This document shows positions 9,717 to 19,064 of a stretch of DNA of 64,000 nt, in pieces (positions within the stretch are counted from its first letter, which is position 1; each line of letters begins with the position of its first letter). This DNA is from Daejeonella lutea. GTDB lineage: Bacteria > Bacteroidota > Bacteroidia > Sphingobacteriales > Sphingobacteriaceae. Under the pieces are notes generated by a model. The model had not been told where the DNA came from, did not search any database, and was given only the letters and a program-made list of their open reading frames with translations. The translations under genes were made by a program, and so were the position numbers. The stretch covers positions 1,858,943 to 1,922,942 of the forward strand of contig NZ_FUYR01000001.1 in NCBI RefSeq assembly GCF_900168015.1, read 5' to 3'.

Positions 9717-9764
9717 CCCCCCGACTTGGGTGATAGTAGCGCTGGAAGCACAGCGGTATCTTTG
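9717..9764 (+). promoter_or_regulatory. Dyad promoter upstream of the HEAT-repeat gene (site 2)
   Basis: Dyad CCCCCC-GACTT-GGG at 9717-9730, then TGATAGTA, then 18 nt, then the -7 box TATCTTTG at 9757-9764. It matches site 1 in the five flanking A residues, the dyad, the GATAGTA tail and the spacing, but points the other way, to the right. The leader to the ATG at 9886 would be about 115 nt. Confidence 0.7.
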
Positions 9765-9885
9765 ATGATATTTTTTATTAATGTAACAGGGATATTCGAA
9801 TCTCTCGTCCTTAGCTCTATAAATGGTGATTTGTGTCGATAGTATAGGATATCCGTATAAGTAATTTTGCCCCATACCAGTCCCT

Positions 9886-10800
9886 ATGAGCTCATTGACT
9901 TCAAATTTAAATGTTATGCAGTTAAACCATAATCAGGAAAATTCGATCAGACCCATTACCCGCAATACTTACAAGGTCCTTAAACTCCATACTAAGGAAT
10001 CCTCTGATAATCTGAACGAATTTTACACGTCAAGCGATTATCACTCAAGACTGTCGGCAATAAAAAATCTGGCAATGCTGTCGGGCGGGCTTGTCCCTTC
10101 ATACATCATGCTGGATGCGATGAAGGACCCCTGCTCTATGATCAGGGAATTTGCCGTGGAGAATTTTGATTACAAAAAGGTGACTGCAGAAATTGAGATG
10201 GAGTTGGCTCGTTTAGCGAAAGAAGATGAAAAGGTTCAAATGCGGATGTTAGCATTGGAAAAACTCTCTGAGATAGACACTCAGGCTCACTACGACTTGT
10301 TCTTTAATTCGTCCCTCTTGAAAAATGCGAAGGAGGCAGCAGCTGGTTTAAAGGCGCTTGCAAAACTGGATATAGAAAAGGCGTACAAAGTTGCTAAATT
10401 CAGGGCTGAAACATCTAAAAGTGACCTCGATATAGCTATAACAGAAGTATTTGCACAGGTTGGCGATATAAAGGACCTCCCCTATTGCAAAAGATACTGC
10501 GGCGAGCGCCAGAACTTCTACAAGACCCGCTATATTCCTTCTTATCTCAGGATGCTCATTAAGGTAGGAAATGCCCGCGTTTTCAAACATCACCTGGACT
10601 TCATGGCAGACGACGTGAAATTCTCTGAAAAGGAGACGCTGCTGCCCATTTTTATTACCCAACTGCAAGCATTAGCGCGGGATTTGAATAAGGGGGACTT
10701 CGATTTAGCTATGCTGAAGCGAGAGCTTTTGCCTTTTGTCAATGACCTTATTGATCAGCTTCTGGAGAACAAGGAAAGAGTCCCAGAGATTTTGAAATAA
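9886..10800 (+). CDS. Orphan HEAT-like helical protein resembling the C-terminal domain of M1 aminopeptidases
   Basis: 304 residues, all-alpha, no signal peptide. Repeats such as YHSRLSAIKNLAMLSG, MLDAMKDPCSMIREFAVENF and MRMLALEKLSEID look like HEAT units, and the order of motifs (degenerate helices, VAKFRAETSKSDLDIAITEV, then FYKTRYIPSYLRMLIK) recalls the C-terminal region of Bacteroidota M1 peptidases. No HEXXH catalytic domain precedes it; the upstream DNA is a promoter instead, so it is a free-standing gene and not a truncated reading frame. An alternative start is ATG 9916. Function unknown; it probably binds protein partners. Shared promoter sequence ties its expression to the VOC-araC operon. 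Confidence 0.75.
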   Translation: MSSLTSNLNVMQLNHNQENSIRPITRNTYKVLKLHTKESSDNLNEFYTSSDYHSRLSAIKNLAMLSGGLVPSYIMLDAMKDPCSMIREFAVENFDYKKVTAEIEMELARLAKEDEKVQMRMLALEKLSEIDTQAHYDLFFNSSLLKNAKEAAAGLKALAKLDIEKAYKVAKFRAETSKSDLDIAITEVFAQVGDIKDLPYCKRYCGERQNFYKTRYIPSYLRMLIKVGNARVFKHHLDFMADDVKFSEKETLLPIFITQLQALARDLNKGDFDLAMLKRELLPFVNDLIDQLLENKERVPEILK

Positions 10801-10889
10801 TGTTCGAAAAAATGAGCTGCCTCCGCCCTTTCTGACGTACCGGCCGAAACAATAGGAAAAAGGTATACTCCGTGGTTACGTCCTTACAA

Positions 10890-12398
10890 TCAGTAGGTAT
10901 CCTTATACAAATGATCTATCCTTGGCTGATCCTTTAATGGCCGCAGGGGAATCTGCAAGCCACCAGTCTTTTCCAGCCAGTCAAATATTTCCTTTCTAAA
11001 CCCGAGCGCGAGTTGAGCATGCTCCGGTTTCCTGATAAGGTTATTCATCTCGTATGGATCGGCTTTCAGGTCATATAATTCATTTATCTCCCAGTTACCA
11101 TAGTTGAATATGTATTTATATCGGTCTGAACGAACGGCAAACATTGATGGGGTTTGAGGATAGGCATATTCCCAGTAGTACTCATAAAAGGCCCGATCGC
11201 GCCAGGGTATACTCTGCTTTTTAAGCAATGGTAAAAATGAACTGCCCTGGAAATTGCCAGGCTTAGGCACTCTGGCTATGTCTAAAATGGTTGGGGCTAT
11301 GTCAACATTTTGAACAACCTGGTCAACCTTAGTCCCAGGTTCAATAAAGGACGGAGCGTAAACCAGTAGCGGTACCCGCATAGATTCCTCGTAAGCGTGG
11401 CGCTTATCTATTAAGCCATGTTCTCCAAAACTGAAACCATTGTCTCCCATATAGAAAACCACGGTGTTTTGAAGCAGGTTATTCTTTTTGAGATAATCTA
11501 TCACACGCCCGACGCTCTCGTCAACTCCCATCAGCGTTTCGAGATAATCCCGGTAGAAAGGAAGAAATTTCGGCGTACCATAATACATCTTATCAACACC
11601 GTGATAAGAATCGCGCTGGTTACGGACCCATTTGGGAATATCGTTGTGATTTACCGGATAGCCTCCCTGGATCTTGGGATTGCTTTTTTCTTTCCAGAGG
11701 TCTATGTAGTCGGAGCTATCAGTAGCCGTATTAAACATGGAGGGTGGTGCATTAAATGTCAGATTTTCATACATTCCCTTGTGGCGTTTGGCAGGAACAA
11801 AATCAAGGTGCACCCCTTTGTGAGAAAGATAAACGAAGAACGGTTTGTCGCGCTTCCTTTTGGTCATGAATTCCAATGCATAATCAGTTAGCAGGTCACT
11901 AACATACGAACTGTCTTTATACGAAACCGCCTTCCCGTTAACCGATAAGGTTGGATTATAATACACCCCCTGCCCCCGGAAGCTGACCCACTGGTCAAAG
12001 CCCCGCTGTTTTTCGGCACCATCACTGCCCATGTGCCATTTGCCAAAAAAGCCTGTTTGGTAACCTTGCTGCTGCATATACTCCGGGAAAAAACGTAAAT
12101 TATCTGGAACCGGCGATTGATTATCAACCACGGTATGAGCGTGAGGGTACAGTCCTGTTAGTATGGTAGCCCGCGAAGGCGAACACAAAGCTGTTGCAAC
12201 AAACGCGTTCTTTATATGTGCGCCATTTGCGGCAAGCATGTCCATATTTGGGGTTTTGAGACCTTTAAACTTATCCATAAATCCCATGGCATCATATCTA
12301 TGATCGTCTGCCAAAATGAAGACGACATTGTATCGCTGTTGAGCGAATAGATCGCATGTCAAAAAAGAAATTAGAAGTAAAATGAAGATTTTTTTCAT
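10890..12398 (-). CDS. Exported S1-family sulfatase
   Basis: 502 residues with a signal peptide (MKKIFILLLISFLTCDLFAQ). The formylglycine motif is CSPSR at C72-R76 in ALCSPSRATILTG, the serine-free cysteine type that needs a maturation enzyme. Other sulfatase marks are the metal-binding ADDHR near residue 30, GKWHMG, the HKGVHLDF segment and MGDNGFSFGEHG with D and N for calcium. It should cleave sulfate esters from glycans or sulfated aromatics in the periplasm. No glycoside hydrolase or polysaccharide lyase is adjacent and no maturase is in the window. It stands alone on the minus strand, convergent with the HEAT-repeat gene. Confidence 0.93.
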   Translation of the reverse strand: MKKIFILLLISFLTCDLFAQQRYNVVFILADDHRYDAMGFMDKFKGLKTPNMDMLAANGAHIKNAFVATALCSPSRATILTGLYPHAHTVVDNQSPVPDNLRFFPEYMQQQGYQTGFFGKWHMGSDGAEKQRGFDQWVSFRGQGVYYNPTLSVNGKAVSYKDSSYVSDLLTDYALEFMTKRKRDKPFFVYLSHKGVHLDFVPAKRHKGMYENLTFNAPPSMFNTATDSSDYIDLWKEKSNPKIQGGYPVNHNDIPKWVRNQRDSYHGVDKMYYGTPKFLPFYRDYLETLMGVDESVGRVIDYLKKNNLLQNTVVFYMGDNGFSFGEHGLIDKRHAYEESMRVPLLVYAPSFIEPGTKVDQVVQNVDIAPTILDIARVPKPGNFQGSSFLPLLKKQSIPWRDRAFYEYYWEYAYPQTPSMFAVRSDRYKYIFNYGNWEINELYDLKADPYEMNNLIRKPEHAQLALGFRKEIFDWLEKTGGLQIPLRPLKDQPRIDHLYKDTY

Positions 12399-12628
12399 CT
12401 CAAAATATTTAGGTACAATTTAGTAAATCTTAGAAAAACCCTAAAAGCCATCAGCAAAATGGGCTTGAAAAAATTTTACTTATCCAGATTTCCTTTGTAT
12501 AATTTGAAATAAAAAAAGTTATTTCGGCACACTTGACATTTTCATTTGCCATATCTTAGCAGTTAGGCTGTTAGCCCGTATCCATACCGTCGGTCTATTT
12601 TATATGACTGAAATGAATTACTATTAAC

Positions 12629-13432
12629 ATGACAACCTGCAAAAATTGCCACTCTGAATTTACCGGAAAATACTGCCCAAACTGTTCTCAAAGTGCCAGC
12701 GTACATCGCCTGACCTTGGGAAACATTGTACATGAAGTAATTCACAACGTTACCCACTTTGACAGTGGTGCATTGCTTCTACTCAGGAAGCTCTTATATG
12801 TGCCGGGGCGGGTAGCATATGAATATATTTCGGGGATGCGAAAACGCTATTTCAATCCCTTTACACTGCTCATTATACTGATTGCCCTGATGGTGTATGT
12901 CAGCAATAAGACAAATATCTATGGGCATTTCACCCAACGGGTTAAAGAAATAACTACCGGCTATATTAAATCGAGCAGTACTGCTTCCAGGGCCGATAAA
13001 AATAAGGCCGATGCTGAGATTAGAACAGTGGAAAAGAAGATGGATGAGGCAGAGACCAGTACGAAAAAAGCTATGGATCACTCGAAGCTCATAAATTTCC
13101 TGTTTTTACCAGTAATTTCCCTATTGACCTGGAGGTTCTTCAGGAAGCAAAAATTCAATTATGCGGAAAATTTGGTTCTCGAGGTTTTTGTGACCTGTGG
13201 TTATACCACCATCTTTTTAATATTCATTATACCCCTCTACCTGCTAATACCTTCACAAGTGGTCCCAATAATGTATGGTTATATCCTGATCAATATAATT
13301 TATTCTATTGTTGCATACAGGCAGTTTTTCCAGGAACCGAAGTGGCGAACCATATTTAAGGGAATTTTAGTACAGATCATTTATTTCACCATCATATCGA
13401 TGATTAGCCCGGTACTCACACGATATTTATGA
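12629..13432 (+). CDS. DUF3667 membrane protein with N-terminal zinc ribbon
   Basis: 267 residues. The N-terminus has a small zinc ribbon with C4, C7, C16 and C19 (CKNCHSEFTGKYCPNC), then the amphipathic HEVIHNVTHFDSG segment and RKLLYVPGRVAYEYISGMRKRYFNP (shown in part), which are DUF3667 hallmarks. About five membrane segments follow, with a charged linker near residues 115-150 predicted to face the cytoplasm. The function of the family is not established. It is monocistronic; a weak promoter-like TTGAC plus TATCTTAG lies near 12534-12559. Confidence 0.85.
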   Translation: MTTCKNCHSEFTGKYCPNCSQSASVHRLTLGNIVHEVIHNVTHFDSGALLLLRKLLYVPGRVAYEYISGMRKRYFNPFTLLIILIALMVYVSNKTNIYGHFTQRVKEITTGYIKSSSTASRADKNKADAEIRTVEKKMDEAETSTKKAMDHSKLINFLFLPVISLLTWRFFRKQKFNYAENLVLEVFVTCGYTTIFLIFIIPLYLLIPSQVVPIMYGYILINIIYSIVAYRQFFQEPKWRTIFKGILVQIIYFTIISMISPVLTRYL

Positions 13433-13792
13433 TTTATCGTGCTTTTGTTTTGATGAGCATCACACCGTAAATAAATGATTGATAACTCCAAATCCCAATC
13501 CCCATGGTTTTCGTTTACTAATCATTTCGCCTACTGTTCCAATTGAATGTCTACTTCGAATTGGTTGTTGAAGATGTTTAATTTGTCTCTCAGAATTGTG
13601 TTTTATTTAGTCCGCCAGTAAAAAAGTAATAGGTACCCGGTCCATTCATAATTACTTTATAAAGAGAGTGCGGCTCTGTGACCAACAATACAAATATGAT
13701 TACCGGTAAAATCCCTGGCACTTCTCGCCTTTCCCGCATTTTATAATTATTAGCACAGCTTTTGCAGATAGATTTTTAACTGTAAAAAAGCT
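13433..13792. other. Gene-free interval
   Basis: 360 nt without a supported gene. Frames are short and broken in both directions; no hairpin with U-tract, repeat array or clear TAnnTTTG box was found. Confidence 0.5.
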
Positions 13793-14065
13793 ATGATCAA
13801 GAAAGTAGTAGGTATCAATCTCCTTGTATTTACAGCTTATGGCCTGCTCATTAATTTAAGTTCATCAATTGCCGACAAGGGATTTAATATTGCCGTTGGA
13901 ATGGGCGTGTGCATTGCTATTCAGGTGCTCCTGAATGTGATAGCGGGCATCTTCTTTTTTTTGATTGGAAAAGCGGAAGCTGGCAAATCCTTCCTGGTCA
14001 GTGCGGCGATCCTTGTACCAGTAGGATTTTGTACCTGGCTGATCCTGCTGAGTATTTTCGGATAA
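13793..14065 (+). CDS. Small three-helix membrane protein, unknown
   Basis: 90 residues, nearly all hydrophobic, with three probable membrane helices (about 4-22, 32-58 and 66-88) and a short charged loop GKAEAGKS. I do not recognise the family. ATG follows an A-rich stretch (TGTAAAAAAGCT). It stands alone between two gene-poor intervals. Coding is supported by the conserved hydrophobic pattern and the codon choice, not by any motif. Confidence 0.6.
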   Translation: MIKKVVGINLLVFTAYGLLINLSSSIADKGFNIAVGMGVCIAIQVLLNVIAGIFFFLIGKAEAGKSFLVSAAILVPVGFCTWLILLSIFG

Positions 14066-14463
14066 TCAGGTAATTGCTTCAGCTTCGTTCGTACCTCTTT
14101 TTTAGCCATTCGACAACCTCCGCATCAATTTCGTCGCTTCCTGTCAGATTGATCTTATGTGAACACATGGCACCCGGAGTGCTAATAGCCTCTATTTGCC
14201 CTCAGCCGGCTGGCCTTTTAGGTTCAAACCCAACTCGAAACGCGTCTTTGTAGCTGGTTGTAGTATAGCAAATTGAATAAAGAAAACAAGACCCATTGTG
14301 TTTAACAATATTCAAAGTTTAAAATAGAAATGTTGCCCTGTCTGATAAACACAATCCTTTTCGAATGTACTAAGCAGCAGACAAAGCAGGTTAATTTCAG
14401 GGGTTTTGGCTTTAAAGAAGCCCGGCATGGTTTTGAAGTATCTATTGTATAAATAAACCGCAT
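14066..14463. other. Gene-free interval
   Basis: About 400 nt between the small membrane protein and the small ORF at 14464. Only fragments of open frame occur. I see no terminator, repeat or regulatory motif that I can support. Confidence 0.45.
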
Positions 14464-14601
14464 ATGAAACCGACCAAAACCACCGCCGAGAAATTACTGA
14501 TAAGCTTCGACAAGCAATTATTCAAACTGTTGAAAAGTGATTTAAATATTTTGAAATCGCTAAATACAGCGACACGCCCATCACGTAAGTTTGCTGCATA
14601 A
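14464..14601 (+). CDS. Possible 45-residue basic protein upstream of the sigma-factor relic
   Basis: ATG at 14464, TAA at 14599-14601. The product starts MKPTKTTAEKLLISFDKQLF and is lysine-rich and probably helical. It ends 12 nt before the ATG of the broken sigma gene, so it could be the first cistron of that transcript. No family is recognised and the antisense strand is open too, so coding is uncertain. Confidence 0.35.
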   Translation: MKPTKTTAEKLLISFDKQLFKLLKSDLNILKSLNTATRPSRKFAA

Positions 14602-14613
14602 AGAAGCCAGAAA

Positions 14614-15210
14614 ATGATTCCTTTATTTGCACCAAAGCCTGACATACAAAGAGGTATTAACCTGAACCAGGACCGCGAATTCGAAAATGAGCTTGTTGGT
14701 GCTTTGCGAAAGCGTGATGTTCATGCTATGGAATTGCTGCAGCAAACCTACTCTGCGGCACTGTATGGGATAATCCGGCGTATTGTGCAGGATGATTTCG
14801 GGGCTGAAAAAGTTTTACAGCTTAGCCTGGAACGAACCTGGGAAACTATCGAGCAATATGACCCCGCAAAATTGCACTTATTCACCTGGATGGTTTCCAT
14901 TGCGCGGATGGTTGCCTCCACCGAATTAGAGGATCAGTAAATACAGGAAGAGCAACATATGCATAAAGATAAGCCGGGAACAGTAAGCCTGCGGGTTGTT
15001 CATGCGGCCGGAGTGACACATGACAAGAATGGAGAACGGAAACTGGCCGATTCCATAGAGCCTAAATACAGGATGATGCTCAACCTCATCTATTTTCAAG
15101 GTTTCAGTGTTGAAGAAATTTCTACCCGGTTTTCTTTGCCGGTTGCGGAAGTGAAGCTGCGGTTAGCGTTAGCTGTACGACAACTCCGGGCTGGATGCCG
15201 CCCAGAATAG
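14614..15210 (+). pseudogene. ECF-type sigma factor interrupted by an in-frame TAA
   Basis: Two adjacent frames are in the same phase and together give a protein of about 198 codons with ECF sigma layout. The first piece (14614-14940) carries a sigma-70 region-2-like block: ALRKRDVHAMELLQQTYSAA, LERTWETIEQYDP, LFTWMVSIAR. The second (from about 14959) carries a region-4 HTH: MMLNLIYFQGFSVEEISTRF, then VAEVKLRLALAVRQL. They are separated by TAA at 14938-14940 with no frameshift; codons on both sides read as normal linker. Compared with active family members region 2 is weak and the usual RNTAID-type motif after IAR is lost (MVASTE). A recent nonsense mutation, a base-call error or readthrough could explain it; I favour decay. 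Confidence 0.75.
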
Positions 15211-15215
15211 CGATA

Positions 15216-16400
15216 TTACTTTAAAGGCATATGAAAAGAGAAGGTAGTCTCCTCATCAGTAGAGGTGACTGTTAATTTACCTCCATGCGCTTTTGCAATC
15301 TCGGAAGCGATAAATAATCCTAATCCTAAACCTTCTTTTCCATGCTGCACCTTACCCCTCGAAAAAGGGTGAAATAGTAAGGGCATCGAAGAATCAGAAA
15401 TTTTTTCGCCAGCATTGGAAACGTCCAGGGTAAAGTAATCGGGACACGAATATGCCCTGGCTATCACCGGATGCCCCGGCTTACCGTAACTCAAGGCATT
15501 CGCCAGCAGGTTAGAAAAAAGCTGGGAAATTCGCTTACTGTCCATGGTTACCGGGTGACTGACATCGAACCTTGCTTCGATGGTCGACTCCGGCCAGATG
15601 CTTTGCAGTTCCGAAATAATCTGATGAAGGAAAACGTGCGCCTGTTGCTCCTCGCTGAGCTTTAATTGAATTCCCTCGCCCAGCCTTCCCCGTGCGAAAT
15701 CAAGTAGATTTTCCACCAGTCCGCTCATACGGAAAGAACTATCGGCTATGATGTTTGCAAGCCGCAGCGATTTCTCATCCCCATTGAGCCGCATCAAAAG
15801 CTGCGCACTGTTTGCGATTGCACCAATGGGATTTTTTAGATCGTGGCCCAAAATGGCAATAAATTGTTCACGGAGTTCAGCGATATAATGCTCTTCTTTC
15901 AGTCTTTGCTCCGACTGCTCGAGCTGTTCGAGTGCATCCAGATGAAAGGAAATTAGTTCCGAATACATCCTGAACATATTAATTACATCCGGATTATTCA
16001 CTTTTGCCGGCTGTGGGTCTATTGCGCAAAGGGTGCCGAAAAAACTTCCATCTCTCCGGATGATTGGGATAGAGATATAGCTTTGAAAGCCATACATGGC
16101 AGGCGTATGATGACTACAAAAGTGTTCATCCTCTGCAACATGATCAATGAACACCCCATTGCCGCTTTGCCTGATCTCATCACAGATCGTTGTTTCGAGT
16201 TTCAATTCGCCGCCGGGTTTGAGTCCGAAGCCGATCTCATCCCGCACGCTGCAAGCTACCCAATATGAATCGCTTACCCTCGCCACGGCTGCAAAGCCCA
16301 TGTTAGTGGTACGGCAAATCATTTCCAGGATGGTAGGGACAACAGATATTTTATCAATCCGGGTGATATCCTGTTGAATATCGGATGGTAGGGAGTTCAA
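15216..16400 (-). CDS. GAF-domain sensor histidine kinase
   Basis: 394 residues. Order: GAF domain (about 20-160; YISIPIIRRDGSFFGTLCAID), a short coiled linker (LEQLEQSEQRLKEEH), HisKA with FIAILGHDLKNPIGAIANS (H186), and HATPase with N-box LLANALSYG, the G1-like NAGEKI and GLGLGLFIASEIAKAHGG. It has no membrane segment, so it senses a cytoplasmic ligand or redox/light state; similar GAF-HK proteins are often phytochrome-like, but no chromophore cysteine can be named. The only start in reach is TTG at 16400, since TAA lies in frame just upstream. It is convergent with the sigma relic and has no adjacent response regulator. Confidence 0.9.
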   Translation of the reverse strand: MNSLPSDIQQDITRIDKISVVPTILEMICRTTNMGFAAVARVSDSYWVACSVRDEIGFGLKPGGELKLETTICDEIRQSGNGVFIDHVAEDEHFCSHHTPAMYGFQSYISIPIIRRDGSFFGTLCAIDPQPAKVNNPDVINMFRMYSELISFHLDALEQLEQSEQRLKEEHYIAELREQFIAILGHDLKNPIGAIANSAQLLMRLNGDEKSLRLANIIADSSFRMSGLVENLLDFARGRLGEGIQLKLSEEQQAHVFLHQIISELQSIWPESTIEARFDVSHPVTMDSKRISQLFSNLLANALSYGKPGHPVIARAYSCPDYFTLDVSNAGEKISDSSMPLLFHPFSRGKVQHGKEGLGLGLFIASEIAKAHGGKLTVTSTDEETTFSFHMPLK

Positions 16401-16632
16401 ATTTCGCGGTATTTATATACTAAAATAATCAAACTCGATTTAAATCGAAAAACACCCTGCGTCTTGTTTGCTCTAACGCGCAGACCTCAATAATACAAAA
16501 AATGGGTAATATACTGGAGCAGAGTCATTATCTAATTCATAAACTATTCTTAAAGGTTGTAAGTAATTTCATGTCGAGTTATCAATGCAAACAAAATTCG
16601 CACAGAATTTGTCGGATCACCTACGATCACAG

Positions 16633-17769
16633 TTAATCGTTCTTGCGCAGATCATCAAGTGAAAAAAAAGTTCCCCGCCAGTGGATACCATTTTTTTGCA
16701 AGGTGAGAAATGTCGATTTGAATATGATATACGACATCAGCATACCGGCAAATGGAATCATAAGGAAATCCCACCAGCGCCTTCTGCCAGGGATTACCAG
16801 GAAGAGAAGGCATTGGATCGCCAGTAGGCATAATGCCAGGAGCACATTTACTGAGGAACCGGATAGTAGACCGGCGGGAACGGGAAGCGAAAAAAAGAAG
16901 ATCACCGCCGTGCCGCCCGACAAGGCCATGGTGACATTGTAGTTAGAGACCGCAAAAGTATTCTTCATCAGTCCGTCTACAAATTCACGAATACCCGGAT
17001 ACCATTCCAGTTTGATCTGATCGTCACCGTATAGAACATCCTGACGGAACCGGCAGCGCTTTAGTAAGGCTCCCAACATCAGATCATCATCCGGCCGGTT
17101 TTTGATTGCCGCATGCGTTCCTGCAGTCTCATAGGCAGTTCTGCGAAGAAGGTTGAAAGCACCCACACCGATAGATGCATCTGAACGGGGGTTTTTAGCA
17201 GCCCAGGGTTGCAGACGTATACATAGCATGAGCTTAAAGGTGGCCAAAACACTGTTCAGGATCGTTGATCTGGAGTGTACATCGGGGAGGATGGTCAGGT
17301 GGTCCAGCTTATTCGTAAGGCAATACTTCATTGCCCTGTTCAGCGTACCAGGGTCGAACACCACATCTGCGTCAGTAAAAAGCAGCCATTCTTCTTTTCG
17401 GTTTGTTGATCCCTTAAAAAGCGCATGATTTTTACCAAGCCAAAGGTGAGGAAGCGTTTCGACTTCCTGTATTTCCAAATGGGGATATTGGGCTGTAAGC
17501 TGTTTTAGGATTTCCGCAGTGCCGTCGGTTGATCTGTCGTTTACAACAATGACCTGATAATTGCTGTAATTTAATTCACAGACGCTCTTTAATGCCTGCC
17601 CGACATTTTCCTCTTCATTTCTCACCGCAATAATTATCGCAACAGCAGGTGACTCAGCTGAAAGCTCCTGAGATCGAAGAAATTGGATTTTACGCAGATT
17701 TACACCGAGATATATTGCGATTCCTAACCAAAGAATCAGACAGACCAGCAGGTAATAAAATAGCAGCAA
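16633..17769 (-). CDS. Membrane GT2 glycosyltransferase
   Basis: 378 residues. An N-terminal membrane helix (1-24) precedes a GT-A domain: VAIIIAVRNEEENVGQAL, VVNDRSTDGTAEIL, FTDADVVF with the DxD metal site D133/D135, and RPDDDLMLG as the acceptor-side motif. The last 120 residues hold three or four helices. The LWLGKNHALFKG segment recalls HpnB/CrtQ-type transferases, which glycosylate lipids, but the acceptor is not determined. Start is TTG 17769, the only option upstream of the first helix before an in-frame TAA. It follows the TlpA-like gene by about 116 nt on the same strand. Confidence 0.88.
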   Translation of the reverse strand: MLLFYYLLVCLILWLGIAIYLGVNLRKIQFLRSQELSAESPAVAIIIAVRNEEENVGQALKSVCELNYSNYQVIVVNDRSTDGTAEILKQLTAQYPHLEIQEVETLPHLWLGKNHALFKGSTNRKEEWLLFTDADVVFDPGTLNRAMKYCLTNKLDHLTILPDVHSRSTILNSVLATFKLMLCIRLQPWAAKNPRSDASIGVGAFNLLRRTAYETAGTHAAIKNRPDDDLMLGALLKRCRFRQDVLYGDDQIKLEWYPGIREFVDGLMKNTFAVSNYNVTMALSGGTAVIFFFSLPVPAGLLSGSSVNVLLALCLLAIQCLLFLVIPGRRRWWDFLMIPFAGMLMSYIIFKSTFLTLQKNGIHWRGTFFSLDDLRKND

Positions 17770-17885
17770 ATTTATAGGGGTTATTTAAATCCAAAAGTCA
17801 TCATTTTTTGGGTATATACGAAGGGCGAAGCCTGTGCCCCGCCCTGTTAAATTACCATTTTAAAAAGCTGCCTGAACGCTGCTTG

Positions 17886-18995
17886 TCACATTAATTTTCG
17901 TATTGCTTCCTCCAATTTATCTGTATACCCATAACTCATGAAAGCTATAACACCCTTTTTGTCGATAAGAATATAGTAAGGGATTCCATTCACGAAATAA
18001 TCTTTTTCAATAGCCTGGCTACCAATCAGGGAAGGAAATTCGACTTTTCTTTTTTGGAGGAATAGCTTAGAAGATTCAACCTGTCGAACATCGTTTACAA
18101 TTCCATATACTTCCAATCCCTTGTCGCGATACATTTTATACAGACTATCCACCTTTGGCATAGAGCCAATACATGGACTGCACCACACTTCCCAGAAATC
18201 CAGCAGGACAACTTTTCCTTCGAGGGCCTTTAGGTTAACCGACTTGTTGTCAAAAGAAGTTAGTTCGAAAAGTGGCGCAGGTTTAAGTAAAAGAGGTGAT
18301 GGTGCATATGCGGAGGCAGCCGCTGGTAAATAGTCGCCGGGAAAACGCTGAGCGCTGAAATCATATGCATATAAAGGATCGTTAATGTGGATATCTGATA
18401 TGATATACGTGAGATCCTGCACTTTACCCAGAGTTTCCTGGTGATTTTTTATTCCAACAGGCAGCATCAGAATTTTATCAATAGTCAGTTTTTTATATCT
18501 CTTTGCCAGATCCAGCTCTTTTTTATCAGGAAAATGCATTGTCAGATAATAGTTCTTAGAATCTTCTGTCACATCATATGCGGTGACGGTTGTGGTATCA
18601 AGCCTGATAAGGTCGGTATAGATCATTTGTCCCCCGGGCTGACCCAGTGAGGGTGCAAACATAACCGGGCTTTTAGTAAGCTGATAGGTTTTGTTACCAT
18701 GGTTCACATCCAACACTGACTTGCCGTCGTAAACCGTTTCCCTGTTAACACCATCTCGGCGCCCCCAGTAAGAAAATCCAAAAACTTTATCTGCCGCGTT
18801 GACCTGGATTTTAGCCTGGCCACTGACCGTGCGGTTATCGCCCGTGACAAGCGTGTCCTGCCTGTTTAGCCGGTATGAGATTGTTTTTAAATTTCTCTGG
18901 GCCTTAAAGACCTTATCCAATAGTTCAGTTGGGATTTGTGCCGACAATGACTGCTGAAAAAAAATCAAAGCAGTGGCTAGAAGGATAGTTTTCAT
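17886..18995 (-). CDS. TlpA-like thioredoxin-fold protein with N-terminal LolA-like domain
   Basis: 369 residues with a signal peptide cut near SAQ. Residues 20-235 resemble the DUF/LolA-type beta sheet of outer-membrane lipoprotein sorting proteins (SGQAKIQVNAADKVFGF, VYDGKSVLDV). Residues 240-369 are a thioredoxin fold with WCSPC, redox cysteines C272 and C275, and the cis-proline region NGIPYYILIDKKG. It should act in the periplasm as a disulfide reductase or thiol exchange protein. It lies 69 nt after the BlaR1-like gene on the same strand, so it may belong to the BlaI-controlled operon and respond to cell-wall or redox stress. Confidence 0.88.
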   Translation of the reverse strand: MKTILLATALIFFQQSLSAQIPTELLDKVFKAQRNLKTISYRLNRQDTLVTGDNRTVSGQAKIQVNAADKVFGFSYWGRRDGVNRETVYDGKSVLDVNHGNKTYQLTKSPVMFAPSLGQPGGQMIYTDLIRLDTTTVTAYDVTEDSKNYYLTMHFPDKKELDLAKRYKKLTIDKILMLPVGIKNHQETLGKVQDLTYIISDIHINDPLYAYDFSAQRFPGDYLPAAASAYAPSPLLLKPAPLFELTSFDNKSVNLKALEGKVVLLDFWEVWCSPCIGSMPKVDSLYKMYRDKGLEVYGIVNDVRQVESSKLFLQKRKVEFPSLIGSQAIEKDYFVNGIPYYILIDKKGVIAFMSYGYTDKLEEAIRKLM

Positions 18996-19064
18996 ATACT
19001 TTTTAGTTTAAATAAAATATTTGTTTTTGATTTTCTCTATACGGGACTTGCCATTAAGCCTATG

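Noticed and set aside
9660-9875. Minus-strand frame across dyad site 2
   Set aside because: Overlaps the promoter and has no protein-like pattern.
14442-14645. Minus-strand frame opposite the small ORF and sigma start
   Set aside because: Shadow of the plus-strand genes, no motif, no promoter.
17822-17845. Hairpin AGGGCG/CGCCCT between the TlpA-like and GT2 genes
   Set aside because: Short stem without a T-run on the transcribed strand; cannot be called a terminator.
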